Counted from the first letter of the stretch, positions 52,105 through 62,050 are shown. The stretch: 64,000 bases of DNA from Nonomuraea sp. NBC_00507 (GCF_036013525.1 NZ_CP107853.1:2542001-2606000), one strand, 5' to 3'. The notes: generated by a model not told the origin, from the sequence alone. Program-made: numbers and translations.

Positions 52105-52701
52105 ATGCCTGTGATCGATCTGGAGTCCGCTGCCCGCGAAGTGGTGCGCCTGTTGGATGGCGTGACCGAGGACCAACTGGACGATCCAACGCCGTGCGCT
52201 GACACCTCGGTCGCCGCACTGCTCGACCACCTCATGGGCTTGTCGCTGGCGTTCACCTGGGCGGCCCGCAAGACCACCCCGCCCGAAGGCGGACCAGGGC
52301 CGAGCGCGAATGCCGAGCGTCTCGATCCGCAGTGGCGCACGCTGCTTCCGCAGCGGCTCGATGAGCTGGTGGAGGCCTGGCGTGACCCGATCGCCTGGGA
52401 GGGGATGACCGAGGCCGGCGGTGTGACGATGCCCGCTGAAGAGATGGGCATGGTCGCGCTGGACGAACTAGTCCTGCACGGCTGGGACCTGGCCCGCGCC
52501 ACCGGCCAGCCGTTCACGTGCAATCCCGCCGACACAGCGGCCGTCCTCGCGTTCACCAGCGCGTCGGCGCAACCGGACCAGGCAGCCAGCCGGGAAGGAC
52601 TCTTCGGACCGGTGGTCGAGGTCCCCGAGGACGCGCCGGCGTTCGACCGCGCACTCGGCTTCGCCGGCCGCGACCCCGCGTGGACGCCCAAACTGGCGTG
52701 A
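52105..52701 (+). CDS. TIGR03086-family metal-binding protein
   Basis: The 198-residue product follows the TIGR03086/maleylpyruvate-isomerase N-terminal pattern: DQLDDPTPCADTSVAALLDH with the metal-ligand His, and ELVLHGWDLARATGQPFTC with the second His. The fold is DinB-like and in actinomycetes these proteins are linked to mycothiol chemistry. GAGAGGAAA precedes ATG 52105. No partner gene nearby. Confidence 0.85.
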   Translation: MPVIDLESAAREVVRLLDGVTEDQLDDPTPCADTSVAALLDHLMGLSLAFTWAARKTTPPEGGPGPSANAERLDPQWRTLLPQRLDELVEAWRDPIAWEGMTEAGGVTMPAEEMGMVALDELVLHGWDLARATGQPFTCNPADTAAVLAFTSASAQPDQAASREGLFGPVVEVPEDAPAFDRALGFAGRDPAWTPKLA

Positions 52702-53060
52702 CCATCAAGGGTGGGCCGGAAGAACTCACACGTCCCTCGCAACGGCAAGGATCCGTTCATGCCGCGTACTACCGTCTCGACCTGCCCTGGCCCTGGGCCG
52801 AGTTGCTGCGGTGGGAGGAAACCGCCAAGCGGACGCACCCGTACTGGGGCAGGCTCGGTATCCCCGGTGAAGGGCCCGCTTGAGCTGAAGCCCCACTGAA
52901 CCCGCATCGCCGCAGTCCTCATCTGCTACCGCAGAATTCTCCACATGGGACGAACGTCTACAAGGTCAACAAGTCGCTCCGACAACAGAACCGCCCCACA
53001 GTCGCGACCTTGACACCATTCAAGAGCGGGGGCGAGCTGCGCACCCCCTGTCCCAAAGGC
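52702..53060. other. Gap with possible C-terminal coding fragment
   Basis: A plus-strand stretch ending at 52883 reads YRLDLPWPWAELLRWEETAK, which looks coding but matches no recognised family and has no start. The rest shows nothing. Confidence 0.3.
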
Positions 53061-53525
53061 TCAGGACCACTTCTGGTAGGAGGTGTTGTTGCAGTCTCTG
53101 AGTTTGACGCCCAGGGAGACGCTCGCGGCGAGGCACTTACCGTTCTGCAGATTCGGAACAGCGCCCGTCTCGTATATGTACCACCGCTGGTACAAGTTGC
53201 CCCTGCAGTCGACGAGTCTGATGCCCTTCTCGACGCTCCCGTCGAGGCACTTGCGGCTCTGCTCGTGAACGATACTTATACCGTTATTCGTCCCGTCCTT
53301 GTACCACTGCTGGTAGGTGCTTCCGTTGCAGTCTCTGAGTACGACGCCGATGGAGACGGACGCGGCGAGGCACTTACCGCTCTGCACGTGCTTAATTTCC
53401 GGGAACGTGACTTTACCGGACAACTGCGACGATCCAGATTGCGGCTCGGCGGCGGCCGGGGTGGCGGCAGTGGTGATCATAGCTGCCGCCAGAGCTACGG
53501 TTCGGATAGTGGCACGGTAATCCAT
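53061..53525 (-). CDS. Secreted ricin B-type lectin domain protein
   Basis: The 154-residue product has a signal peptide (about 1-27, ending PAAAE) and a single beta-trefoil: three repeats each with a GKCL or RKCL and a DC(N/R)G..YQ.W signature (for example SGKCLAAS...LRDCNGSTYQQWY). AAGGAGAA precedes ATG 53525. Carbohydrate binding outside the cell is expected; no catalytic domain is attached. Confidence 0.88.
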   Translation of the reverse strand: MDYRATIRTVALAAAMITTAATPAAAEPQSGSSQLSGKVTFPEIKHVQSGKCLAASVSIGVVLRDCNGSTYQQWYKDGTNNGISIVHEQSRKCLDGSVEKGIRLVDCRGNLYQRWYIYETGAVPNLQNGKCLAASVSLGVKLRDCNNTSYQKWS

Positions 53526-53648
53526 CGTTCTCCTTGGGGATATCGCGGCTGCCGGTTGGGCAGCAAGAAACGTCTGCCACATGCGGGCTGTCGACCCGGC
53601 TGACACTAGCGAGGGGCGGTATACCGCGGGTATGTCAATGAGTTGCTC

Positions 53649-54474
53649 TCAGTAACCGAAGATCACGTTGTGTGATGTCGTCATGGTCCAGTCGTTTTCG
53701 CGGTAGAGCAGGACCAGCGCTGCTTGGGTGATCTTCCCGATGCGCCAGGGGCCGAGACTGACCCGGCGCAGGCCTTGAACGTGACGGTGAGCAGGGCGTT
53801 GGCACGTTCACCGACTCCGCGCAGGCCGCGCAGGAGCTTGTTGTAGGTGTGCTGATCATCGCTCAGCTTGTGCTGGCCGGCCTTCTTCTTGATCGGGACG
53901 TGGATGATGTCGGCGGCGCCTTCGTAGCCCAGGTCGGCCAGGCTCGGCAGGTCTTCGCGGACGGCGGCCAGAGCGGTGACGGTGCCGTGGCGGCGGGCGC
54001 AGGTCATGTCGTGTTCGCGGCCGGGGCATACGTCGGAGACCCACAGGGGCCGGCCGTCGGGAGCGGAGACGACCTGGATGTTGCCGCCGTGGTGTTTGTG
54101 CTTTCCGGACCACCACAGGTCGGCACCGTTGGGGCCGGGGTGGCGACACGGTCGGTGGCAATGACGATGCCATCGAGGGTGACGTGCGTCAGGCCGGCCT
54201 TCTGGGCGGCGTTCAAAGCTTGGTGCAGGTCCGGGGCATGCGCGGCCAGGACATCGATGCCCTCGTGCAGGCAGCGGTAGGCGGTCTTGCCGCCGATGCC
54301 ATGATCGGCCGCCAGTTGGCGGATGCGGGTGCCGTCGCAAAACCAGCGCAGGATGAGAACGGCCTGGGTGAAGCAGCCGAGCGCCCGGCGGCCGCGCCGG
54401 GTGCCTCGGCGGCGGCGTTCGGCGTGCAGCAGGGCGGATAGGAACAGCACGGTCTCCCGGCGGACATCGACCAC
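53649..54474 (-). mobile_element. IS5-group (DDE_Tnp_4) transposase, two frameshifts
   Basis: The N-terminal part (DVRRETVLFLSALLHAERRR, GIGGKTAYRCLHEGIDVLAA) and the catalytic core (GADLWWSGKHKHHGGNIQVV, VSDVCPGREHDMTCARRHG, LADLGYEGA) are complete but in two frames; a missing base near 54140 separates them and another near 53775 puts the tail (LGPWRIGKITQAALVLLYRE) in a third. Terminal inverted repeats could not be identified. Inactive copy. Confidence 0.8.
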
Positions 54475-54523
54475 TCTGAAACCCGTTGGACACGGCCCAG
54501 GGCGCTCCGCGATCATCTGCGCT

Positions 54524-55072
54524 GTGACAGATGAGTTCGGACGCCTGCCCTCAGCCCCTACCGGATTGAAGTTGGTGAGACTTGTTGATCTGACAAGCAC
54601 GGCCATGACCGCCTTGCTGGATGACGACCTTGCCCGGGCCAGTGTCGAGGCAGGAGTCCAGCTCACGGAGTACTTCCTCACCGATCAGGCGAAGTGGGTC
54701 TGGCGGTATCGGATCAATCAGCTGGCCTCGGACCCGGGTAGCGCGGGGTGGCTCACCCGAGCCGTAGTGGCCGAGCCCGAAGGCGTCGTGGTGGGGTATG
54801 CCGGTTTCCACGGGCCGCCGGACGAGATGGGCATGGTGGAGATCGGTTATTCGGTGGCTCCCGGCTACCGTCGTCAGGGGTACGCCAGGACGATGTTGAC
54901 CGAGTTGATGCGTCGGGCCGCAGCCGAACCCGGAGTCAGGACTGCACGGGTGACGATCGGTCCCGAGAACACCGCGTCCCTGGCCACGATTTCCGGATTC
55001 GGCTTCGTTGAGGTCGGAGAGCAGTGGGACGAGGTGGACGGCCTCGAGCTCATATTTGAAGTGCCTGTCTGA
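54524..55072 (+). CDS. GNAT-family N-acetyltransferase
   Basis: The 182-residue product has acetyl-CoA motif A VAPGYRRQGYARTMLTELMR and preceding strands VVVGYAGFHGPPDEMGMVEIGY; the C-terminal VTIGPENTASLATISGFGF is motif B. The start is GTG 54524. It lies 50 bases beyond the IS transposase start in the opposite direction. The acceptor is unknown. Confidence 0.85.
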   Translation: MTDEFGRLPSAPTGLKLVRLVDLTSTAMTALLDDDLARASVEAGVQLTEYFLTDQAKWVWRYRINQLASDPGSAGWLTRAVVAEPEGVVVGYAGFHGPPDEMGMVEIGYSVAPGYRRQGYARTMLTELMRRAAAEPGVRTARVTIGPENTASLATISGFGFVEVGEQWDEVDGLELIFEVPV

Positions 55073-55297
55073 ATGAGCTGCTGCCAGAAAGTGAACCTCC
55101 CTCTGGGGAGCCACACACCAACCCGGTGAACGTTTCTGGTCGCAGCAGTTAGACACCGAGAGAGAGCCGAGCCGGGCGGTTCCCGGCGACGATGATCCCC
55201 CGCCCGGTCCCGGACGCCGTCGCCGCGCTGGACCGGGTGGGATGCGGCTCGCTGAGCCATATGTGACAGGTAATGCGAGTTCTCTGTCACATCGCGG
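55073..55297. other. Spacer
   Basis: No gene, repeat or clear terminator seen between the acetyltransferase and the convergent exporter gene. Confidence 0.3.
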
Positions 55298-56767
55298 TCA
55301 GGAGGCGGCTTCTGCCTTGCGGGCCTGTCTGGGCAGCAGGAAGCCGGCCAGGAAGGTCAGCATGCTCATCGCGGCGACGATCCACAACGTGTCGGCGACT
55401 GCGGTGGGCCCGGCGCTGAGCCCGCTGAAGAACACAGTCCCGAGTACGGCGGTTCCCAGCGCGCCTCCGACCTGCTGCAACGTGGTGAGCGTGCCGGAGG
55501 CCGAGCCGGTCTCGTGCGGTTCGACACTGGCCAGCACGATGTCGAAGTAGGGCCCCATGATCAGCCCGGATCCCAGCCCGGTGACGAGCAGGGCGGGAGC
55601 GAGCTGCCAGAAACCGGCCTGCGAGCCGAGCATCGGCACCAGGGCCAGGACGCCGGCCGTCATCGTCACGGCTCCGACGTGCAGGACCTTTCGGCCATGA
55701 CGCATGACCGCCTGGACCACACCCATGCCGGCGACCATGCCGACCGACAGCGGTATGCCCGCCACGGCGGCCCGCAGCGGGCTGAAGCCGAGGCCGAGTT
55801 GCAGGTGCAGGTTGAAGACCAGGCCGAACCCGGAAAAGGCGGCGAAGTAGATCGTTCCGGTGGCCATGCCGCCGAGGAAGGCTCGCTTGCGGAACAGGCT
55901 GGGCAGGATCAGCGGGTCGCCGCCGCTGCGGCTCTTGCGGACCTCGTGCCATCCGAAGGCGGTGAACACCGCGACGGAGGCCGCCATCATCGCGAAGGTC
56001 CAGCCGGGCCAGCCGTGCTCGCGGCCTTGAACCAGCGGAAAGATCATCAGCAGTGCTCCACCAGAGGCGAGGAACGCGCCGGGCAGGTCGAGCCGGACTC
56101 CTCGGGCCCGGCGGCCGGCGGGCAGGAACGTGCTCGCGGTGATCAGGACCGCCAGGCCGATGGGCAGGTTGATCAGGAAGATCATGCGCCAGCCGGTGCC
56201 GAGGAAATCGGCGTCGACCAGCCACCCCGCCAGGGTGGGGCCGCCCACCGCCGACAGCCCCATGACCGGGCCTATCGCACCGAAGGCCGCCTGCAGTTCC
56301 CGGGGCGGGAACATCTCCTTCAGCATGCCGAGCCCCTGGGGGATCATGCAGGCGCCGAACAGGCCCTGCATCGCGCGAGCGGCGATCATCGTCTCCGGCC
56401 CGGTCGCGATCGCGCACAGCAGGGAGCCGGCCACGAAGCCGCCGGCGCCGATGAGGAACATGCGTTTGCGGCCGGCGATGTCGCCGAGCCTGCCGCCGAC
56501 CAGCAGGCCGGCGGTCATGGCCAGGGTGTAGGCCACCCCGAGCCACTGGATCAGGGAGGTGCCGCCACCGAGGTCGGCCCGGATGGTGGGGCCGGCGATG
56601 CTGGTGACGGTGGAGTCCAGCATTTCCATCACCGAACCGGTGAGGATCACCGCCAGAGCCGGCCACCGCCACCGGTAGCCCGTGGATGCGGCCGGGGCCG
56701 GTGCCGTCGATGGTGCGGTCGATGGTGCGGTCGATGGTGTCGCCGGCAATGTCAGGGCGTCGGTCAT
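55298..56767 (-). CDS. MFS exporter, DHA2 (14-helix) type
   Basis: The 489-residue product has motif A GGRLGDIAGRKRMF, motif C-like GPVMGLSAVGGPTLAGWLV and about 14 helices, typical of EmrB/QacA proton-driven drug exporters. The N-terminus carries a STAPSTAPSTAPAPA repeat encoded by 12-base tandem repeats (about 56708-56745). ATG 56767 follows GGGGAA. It is 80 bases downstream of an NmrA-like reductase on the same strand and probably in the same transcript. Confidence 0.9.
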   Translation of the reverse strand: MTDALTLPATPSTAPSTAPSTAPAPAASTGYRWRWPALAVILTGSVMEMLDSTVTSIAGPTIRADLGGGTSLIQWLGVAYTLAMTAGLLVGGRLGDIAGRKRMFLIGAGGFVAGSLLCAIATGPETMIAARAMQGLFGACMIPQGLGMLKEMFPPRELQAAFGAIGPVMGLSAVGGPTLAGWLVDADFLGTGWRMIFLINLPIGLAVLITASTFLPAGRRARGVRLDLPGAFLASGGALLMIFPLVQGREHGWPGWTFAMMAASVAVFTAFGWHEVRKSRSGGDPLILPSLFRKRAFLGGMATGTIYFAAFSGFGLVFNLHLQLGLGFSPLRAAVAGIPLSVGMVAGMGVVQAVMRHGRKVLHVGAVTMTAGVLALVPMLGSQAGFWQLAPALLVTGLGSGLIMGPYFDIVLASVEPHETGSASGTLTTLQQVGGALGTAVLGTVFFSGLSAGPTAVADTLWIVAAMSMLTFLAGFLLPRQARKAEAAS

Positions 56768-56847
56768 TTGATGGATTCCCCTTCCTGTGCGGAGGTGGGG
56801 GCGTCCCGTTCGAGCTGGGAGAGGACGCGCAGGCTGGTCGGTGACGG

Positions 56848-57711
56848 TCAGCGGAAGTCCGCGACATGGTCGCGGGCCCATTCGGCGTAGCTGCGCGGGG
56901 GGCGTCCGGTGACCTGCTCCACGTCCGGCCAGACCCGCATCAGCGCTGACCAGTCCTGGTCGGCGTAGCCGTCGGCGCCGGTCGCCGCGTCGCCGCTGTA
57001 CTCGACGAAGCCCAGCATGAGGTCGGCCGACTCGGCGGCGAACCCTCCTTGCGCCTTCATCAGCTCGCGGGCGCGCTCGCGGCTGACCTCCTCGTAGCGG
57101 ACGGGCTCGCCGAGCGCGTCGCCGATGGCCGCCACCTGCTCGCGCACAGTGACCAGGCCGGGCCCGGTCAACGTGTACGCCCTGCCGTGATGGCGGTCCT
57201 CCAGCAGCGCGGCGACCGCGACGGCGGCGATGTCGGCCTCGTGGATCAGGTTCATCGGCTCGTCCGCGAACGGGTAGCGCACCACCCGCTCAGCCCTGAT
57301 GGACGGCGCCCAGATCTGCAGCATGTTCGTCATGAATCCGCCCGGCCGCACATGCGTCCATTCCAACCCGGACTCCTCCACCGCCTGCTCCACCGGGTTG
57401 ACGTGCAGGCCGACGGTCACCGACGCCGCCGACAACACCACGACGCGCCGTACGCCCGCCTGCTTGGCCAGCGCGACGACCTCGCGCGCGGTCTCGTCCA
57501 CCGGGAACAGGTACATGCGGTCCACGCCGTCCAGCGCGGCGGCCACGCTCGCGGGCTCGGCCAGATCGCCCTGGACGACCTCCACCTGAGGCGGCAGCTT
57601 GGCCGACGCGGGATTGCGGGTCAGCGCCCGCACCTCGGTGCCCGCCCGCACGAGCTGGTCCACCACGTGGCGGCCGACGATTCCCGTCGCCCCGGTCACC
57701 AGGATTTTCAT
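56848..57711 (-). CDS. NmrA-like NAD(P)-binding reductase
   Basis: The 287-residue atypical SDR begins MKILVTGATGIVGRHVVDQL with the Rossmann TGATGxxG and continues VEVVQGDLAEPASVAAALDG and RYPFADEPMNLIHEADIAAV, as in NmrA/quinone-reductase-like proteins. It lacks the YxxxK pair. GGAAGGAA precedes the ATG. It is divergent from a WYL regulator across a perfect palindrome and upstream of the MFS exporter. Confidence 0.88.
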   Translation of the reverse strand: MKILVTGATGIVGRHVVDQLVRAGTEVRALTRNPASAKLPPQVEVVQGDLAEPASVAAALDGVDRMYLFPVDETAREVVALAKQAGVRRVVVLSAASVTVGLHVNPVEQAVEESGLEWTHVRPGGFMTNMLQIWAPSIRAERVVRYPFADEPMNLIHEADIAAVAVAALLEDRHHGRAYTLTGPGLVTVREQVAAIGDALGEPVRYEEVSRERARELMKAQGGFAAESADLMLGFVEYSGDAATGADGYADQDWSALMRVWPDVEQVTGRPPRSYAEWARDHVADFR

Positions 57712-57758
57712 CTGCGTTCCTTCCGCTGTGTCGTTCGCGAGAGCAACGCTAGAGTGCC

Positions 57759-57781
57759 TTCCGGTCACTTTCTGACCGGAA
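57759..57781. promoter_or_regulatory. Palindromic operator of the WYL regulator
   Basis: TTCCGGTCA-CTTTC-TGACCGGAA, perfect 9-bp arms, in the 89-base divergent promoter. Likely site through which the regulator controls itself and the reductase/exporter genes. Confidence 0.7.
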
Positions 57782-57800
57782 GCCGAGGGAACGTGGAATC

Positions 57801-58757
57801 ATGGCGAACACGAGCGCACGCATGCTGCGATTGCTGTCCCTGCTGCAGACCCACCGCCATTGGCCCGGCCTGGAACTGGCCGACCGGCTCGCGGTCAGCG
57901 AGCGCACTCTGCGCCGCGACATCGACCGGCTGCGCGAGCTCGGCTACCCGGTCCACTCCGGCCGCGGCTCCGCCGGCGGCTACCAACTCAGGTCCGGCAC
58001 CGCGATGCCGCCCCTGCTGCTCGACGACGAGGAGGCCGTGGCCATCGCCGTCGGCCTGCGCACCGCCGCCGGCGGCACCGTCGAAGGCATCGAGGAGACC
58101 TCGCTGCGCGCCCTGACCAAGGTCGTCCAGGTGATGCCGCCCCGGCTGCGCCGCCGCGTGGACGCCCTGCGCACCTACACGGTCACCGCCCCGACGAGCG
58201 GCCCGCAGATCGACGCCGCCACGCTCACGGTCATCGCCCAGGCGTGCCGCGACGACGAACGTCTCACCTTTACCTACGCCACCCCCTCCGGCGAATCGGC
58301 CACCCGGCTGGTCGAACCGCATCGGCTCGTCTCGCTTAAACGCCGCTGGTATCTGGTCGCCTGGGACCTCGACCGCGCCGACTGGCGCATCTTCCGCCTC
58401 GACCGCCTCACCGGCCCGGCCGCCACCGGAGCCCGCTTCCGCCCGCGCGACCTGCCCGCCGCGGACGCCGCCGCGTTCATCGCCGAACGGCTCGGCTCCC
58501 GCCCCACCCGGTACGACATCACCGTCCACCTCCACGCCCCGGCCGGCACGGTGGAGCCGGTCGTCGCCGTCACCGGCGGCCGAGTCGAGCCCGTTGACGA
58601 CCACTCCTGCCGCCTGCGCCTGCAAGTGGACGCCTTCGACTGGCCGGTGCTCATCCTGGCCGCCGTGGGCGCGGAATTCGACGTCATCAATCCCCCCGAG
58701 TTCCGCCACTACCTGCGCGACATCGGCAGGCTCTTCCTCCGCAGCGGCACCGCCTAG
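57801..58757 (+). CDS. WYL-domain transcriptional regulator
   Basis: The 318-residue product has an N-terminal HTH_11 winged helix (about 5-60; LELADRLAVSERTLRRDIDR) and a WYL domain (about 140-220) plus C-terminal WCX extension (RRWYLVAWDLDRADWRIFRL). It is divergent from the reductase/MFS unit with a shared palindrome. Confidence 0.92.
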   Translation: MANTSARMLRLLSLLQTHRHWPGLELADRLAVSERTLRRDIDRLRELGYPVHSGRGSAGGYQLRSGTAMPPLLLDDEEAVAIAVGLRTAAGGTVEGIEETSLRALTKVVQVMPPRLRRRVDALRTYTVTAPTSGPQIDAATLTVIAQACRDDERLTFTYATPSGESATRLVEPHRLVSLKRRWYLVAWDLDRADWRIFRLDRLTGPAATGARFRPRDLPAADAAAFIAERLGSRPTRYDITVHLHAPAGTVEPVVAVTGGRVEPVDDHSCRLRLQVDAFDWPVLILAAVGAEFDVINPPEFRHYLRDIGRLFLRSGTA

Positions 58758-58894
58758 CAGGGGCACGGTCACCCAGACCAGGCCCTATGCACGAGGGGGT
58801 GTCGGCGTACTTGTTGAGGGCAGAGGCATGTGCAGGTAAACGTGCAGAGTTGGTGGGGCGGGCCGCACGGCGACGACTCCAGCGAGCCGGACGG

Positions 58895-59464
58895 CTAAGG
58901 GGATCCGCCCTCATCCAGTCCCTTACGCGCCCGGTGACGGCGGTGGGCGTAGGCGGCGGTGAGGGCGATGATCAGCGGCCCCCACGCCAGCAGCGGCGCA
59001 TAACAAAGATTCATGATCGTGCGGGCCGCGCCTTGCGGGAAGTCTGGATTTGTGAGCGGCCCGCTTGGGACCAGGGCCACCCCCACACACAGCAGCGTCA
59101 CCGCTGTCCCGCCGATCCCGGCTGTGATGATCACAGCCGGTGGCGGGATTCGCCTGCCGCCCAATAGCGGGACCCACTGCGGTACCACCTCACCCCATGG
59201 CCGGACCAGCCCGAACGCCAGAAACGCCGCGCATTGGGAGGCGATCGTCAGAATCCACACGTAGGCGATGAACTCCGGTCCGGAGTACATCGCGCCGAGT
59301 TCGCCGGTGAAGCCGACGTCGACGCCGAACCCGGCGGCGACCCGCCACAGGCAAGAGGGCAAGGTGCACAGCACGCTCGCCCACGCGGCCCAGACCGTCC
59401 ACCGTGGCACGGATCGGCGCACAGCGCCACGATCCAGGGCCGCGCGCCCGATCTCGGTCGCCAT
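58895..59464 (-). CDS. Integral membrane protein, unknown
   Basis: The 189-residue product has about five membrane helices and a cytoplasmic basic C-terminus (HRRHRARKGLDEG). ATG 59464 is preferred; GTG 59470 adds two residues. It is divergent from a TetR gene with a perfect palindrome between, so it is probably that regulator's target. Similar small membrane proteins beside TetR genes are common in actinomycetes. Confidence 0.78.
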   Translation of the reverse strand: MATEIGRAALDRGAVRRSVPRWTVWAAWASVLCTLPSCLWRVAAGFGVDVGFTGELGAMYSGPEFIAYVWILTIASQCAAFLAFGLVRPWGEVVPQWVPLLGGRRIPPPAVIITAGIGGTAVTLLCVGVALVPSGPLTNPDFPQGAARTIMNLCYAPLLAWGPLIIALTAAYAHRRHRARKGLDEGGSP

Positions 59465-59488
59465 GACCACTCCGCATCTACGAGACCA

Positions 59489-59513
59489 TCAGTTCCGGAA
59501 CTGACGGTACCGT
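59489..59513. promoter_or_regulatory. Two perfect palindromes in the TetR divergent promoter
   Basis: TCAGTTCCGGAACTGA (59489-59504) and ACGGTACCGT (59504-59513) share one base. A -10-like TATATT (59513-59518) ends six bases before ATG 59525, suggesting a leaderless, autorepressed tetR message. Confidence 0.65.
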
Positions 59514-59524
59514 ATATTGAGGGG

Positions 59525-60136
59525 ATGGGGAACAGTGGACGGCCACGCGATCACCGGGTGGACCAGGCCATCACCGCCGCAACCCGGGAACTGCTGGCCG
59601 AGACCGGCTATGCGGGACTGACCATGGACGCCGTGGCCGCCCGCGCCGGCATCGGCAAGGCGGCGATCTATCGGCGCTACTCCTCCAAGCAGGAGATGGT
59701 GTTCGCCGCGGCCGTGCACGGGCACGACCTGCAAGCCCCGCCCGACAACGGCTCGCTGCTGGCCGACCTGACCGCCCTGGCGAAGGTGATCGTCGGGCAC
59801 CTGAGCAACCCGGCCGCCTGCGCCGCACTGCCGGCCCTGATCGGCGAGATCGCCACCAGCCCGCAGCTGGCCGAGCGCTTCACCCAGACCTTCATCGAGC
59901 CGGAGCAAGCCGGTAACGCCGAGATCCTCCGCCGCGCGGTACTCCGGGGCGAACTGGACCGCATGCCTGACATCGACCTGTTCCATGCGATGTTCGGCGG
60001 CACGATCTTCTCTTGGCTGTTCATCGCCCGCCACGACCCACACGATCTCCCTGACCTACTCGCCCGATTCACCTGCGCCGCGCTGCAAGCCCACCTCAAT
60101 CAAGACCGCGACAGGCCGCCCACTCCCACAGCCTGA
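59525..60136 (+). CDS. TetR-family regulator
   Basis: The 203-residue product has an N-terminal helix-turn-helix (about 14-60; LTMDAVAARAGIGKAAIYRR) and a TetR_C_16-like ligand domain. It is divergent from a membrane protein gene across two palindromes and probably represses both itself and that gene. Confidence 0.9.
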   Translation: MGNSGRPRDHRVDQAITAATRELLAETGYAGLTMDAVAARAGIGKAAIYRRYSSKQEMVFAAAVHGHDLQAPPDNGSLLADLTALAKVIVGHLSNPAACAALPALIGEIATSPQLAERFTQTFIEPEQAGNAEILRRAVLRGELDRMPDIDLFHAMFGGTIFSWLFIARHDPHDLPDLLARFTCAALQAHLNQDRDRPPTPTA

Positions 60137-60269
60137 TCACTACATCCTGATCAGCAAGATCAGAGGTCCCCGGCCCTCTGACGGTGCTCGCGGCGACATC
60201 TGTCACGCGGGTTCGGTGCGGCCCCGCCGCCCCGGTGGGCAGAGGGGCCGTGACCTGCTGGGAACCGAT

Positions 60270-61580
60270 CTATCCGAGCACCGGGTAGTTCGCGCGGAAC
60301 ACGTTGTGCGGGTCACGGGCCCGCTTGATCTCCCGCAGCCGCGCGAGCGCGCTGCCGGAGAAGGACTTCGCCGCCGTCTCACCGGGGGACAACAGGGTGT
60401 ACGGCTTGCGGCCGCTGATGTAGGCCTCCAGGTCGGCCACGACCTCGGCCTGCTTGGCGCGCGTCGCATCGGCCGCGTGCGGCAGGCCGAGACCCACCAG
60501 GCCGAGCAGGTACGGCTCAGCCACCGCGCCGCTCGCACCGGCCCCGCCGCCCGGCTCGGCGAGCGCCCCGCCCAGGTGCCTGATCTGCACGTTGATGAGC
60601 GGTTCGACCGGCTTGGCGAGCAGGAGCTCCACCGCGTCCGCGTCCAGGCCGGTGAGCAGCTCCGTACGAGCGATGGATGGGGCCGGATCGGTGGGCTCGG
60701 CGGCGATGTCACCCAGGTCGGCAACCGGGACGACGCCGCGGGTGTCGGAGATCGCGCCCTCGATCTTGTCGAGGCGCGCCAGCAGGTCCTTCCCCTGAGC
60801 CGCCTCACCTAAGTAGGCCAGATCCAGCGTCACCATCGGTGGCGCGCCGGGTGGCTGGAGCCGGTTGATCCAGACACTGAGTTCACGCGGCGCATCGGCG
60901 GTGATCTCCAGGAACGCGTCGTACACCTCCCTGGTCCGGTGCTCCGGCCAGATCACGCGCCCGCCGTACAGGACTGGCGCGGGATACAGCTCGAGTTCGA
61001 GTGCGGTCACCACCGCGAAGTCCCCGCCACCGCCGCGCAGCGCCCAGAACAGCTCGGGATCGGACTCGGCGGTCACCCGGCCCGGCTCGCCATCGGCGTC
61101 CACGATGTCGATAGCCCGCACGCTGTCGGAGGCGAAGCCGTACTTGCGGCTGAACCAGCCGACCCCACCGCCCAGGGTGTAGCCGGTCACGCTGACCCCC
61201 GGTGCGCTGCCGGACAGGCCGGTCAGACCCAGCGGACCGGCCGCCGCCAGCACCTGCCCCCACTTCACGCCCGCGCCCACCCGGACCACGCGCTCCTCCG
61301 CGCGTACCTCCACCTCGTTCAGCAGGCCGGTACGCAACAGGATCAGGCCTTCCACATCACCCGAGGCGCCATGCCCGCTCGGCTGCGCGGTCACTGTCAT
61401 ACCCGCCCGCCGCGCATAACGCACGAGCGCCGCCACGTCATCGGCATCCGCGGCCTCCGCCACGGCCGCCACCGGCTGCCTGACGGTGAGATTCCACGCC
61501 GTGGCCGCCTGCTCAAAGCCGTCGTCATCGGGCAGGAGCACGCGCCCCTTGAGGACACCGCGCAGATCGTTGATCGTCAT
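60270..61580 (-). CDS. FAD-binding (PCMH/BBE-type) oxidoreductase
   Basis: The 436-residue product has a PCMH FAD domain (about 30-200; TAQPSGHGASGDVEGLILL, VTGYTLGGGVGWFSRKYG) and a C-terminal BBE-like end ARDPHNVFRANYPV. The usual RSGGH is QPSGHGA, keeping the His. ATG 61580 is chosen because GGGAG sits six to seven bases before it; 61586 is the alternative. Substrate unknown. It lies 111 bases downstream of a DUF4267 gene on the same strand, so both may be controlled by the divergent TetR. Confidence 0.9.
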   Translation of the reverse strand: MTINDLRGVLKGRVLLPDDDGFEQAATAWNLTVRQPVAAVAEAADADDVAALVRYARRAGMTVTAQPSGHGASGDVEGLILLRTGLLNEVEVRAEERVVRVGAGVKWGQVLAAAGPLGLTGLSGSAPGVSVTGYTLGGGVGWFSRKYGFASDSVRAIDIVDADGEPGRVTAESDPELFWALRGGGGDFAVVTALELELYPAPVLYGGRVIWPEHRTREVYDAFLEITADAPRELSVWINRLQPPGAPPMVTLDLAYLGEAAQGKDLLARLDKIEGAISDTRGVVPVADLGDIAAEPTDPAPSIARTELLTGLDADAVELLLAKPVEPLINVQIRHLGGALAEPGGGAGASGAVAEPYLLGLVGLGLPHAADATRAKQAEVVADLEAYISGRKPYTLLSPGETAAKSFSGSALARLREIKRARDPHNVFRANYPVLG

Positions 61581-61690
61581 TGTCATCTCCCTTTTTCGAG
61601 TTCTCAGAAATGCGAAGGAACACCGTGCCGCACTACGGCAAGGACGGCGCCCTGACCAGCCCGGACAAGGATTACGCCCCGAAACCTCGA

Positions 61691-62050
61691 TCACCCCAGG
61701 ATGAGAATGGCCGCGATCGCCACCATCACCGCGGCGGTGAGGCCGTGGACGCCGAACGCCACCGCCCGCCGACCCCCGTTCCTGAGCACGACGACCATGT
61801 CGCCCAGCGGGGCGAACACACTGGCGAGAATCAGCCAACCGAGCATGTGCTGGTCTCCCGTCACGAGGGCCGGGAGCACGACGAGCCCGGCCGTGATGTC
61901 CCGTACGCCCTTGACGGTCAGGTACGCGTTCATCGAGACGGGAACCCCGTAGCCCGCCGCCGACGAGACCGGCTGCAGCAGGAAGCGGATGCCGATGAGG
62001 ATGATCCCGATGGCGACCAGTCCGGCGAGCCAGGTGGCGATGATGACCAT
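61691..62050 (-). CDS. DUF4267 small membrane protein
   Basis: The 119-residue product has four membrane helices and the family pattern AAGYGVPVSMNAYLTVKGVR followed by GDMVVVLRNGG. Function unknown. AGGAGA precedes ATG 62050. It is divergent from a TetR gene with repeated operators and upstream of the FAD oxidoreductase. Confidence 0.85.
   Translation of the reverse strand: MVIIATWLAGLVAIGIILIGIRFLLQPVSSAAGYGVPVSMNAYLTVKGVRDITAGLVVLPALVTGDQHMLGWLILASVFAPLGDMVVVLRNGGRRAVAFGVHGLTAAVMVAIAAILILG

Noticed and set aside
54004..54681. 225-codon minus-strand frame as a complete transposase
   Set aside because: It starts inside the opposite acetyltransferase gene and leaves the transposase frame near 54140; only its middle part is real.
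55287..56890. Two long frames overlapping the MFS exporter on both strands
   Set aside because: Arg/His/Pro-rich shadow composition; the exporter frame has the helices and motifs.
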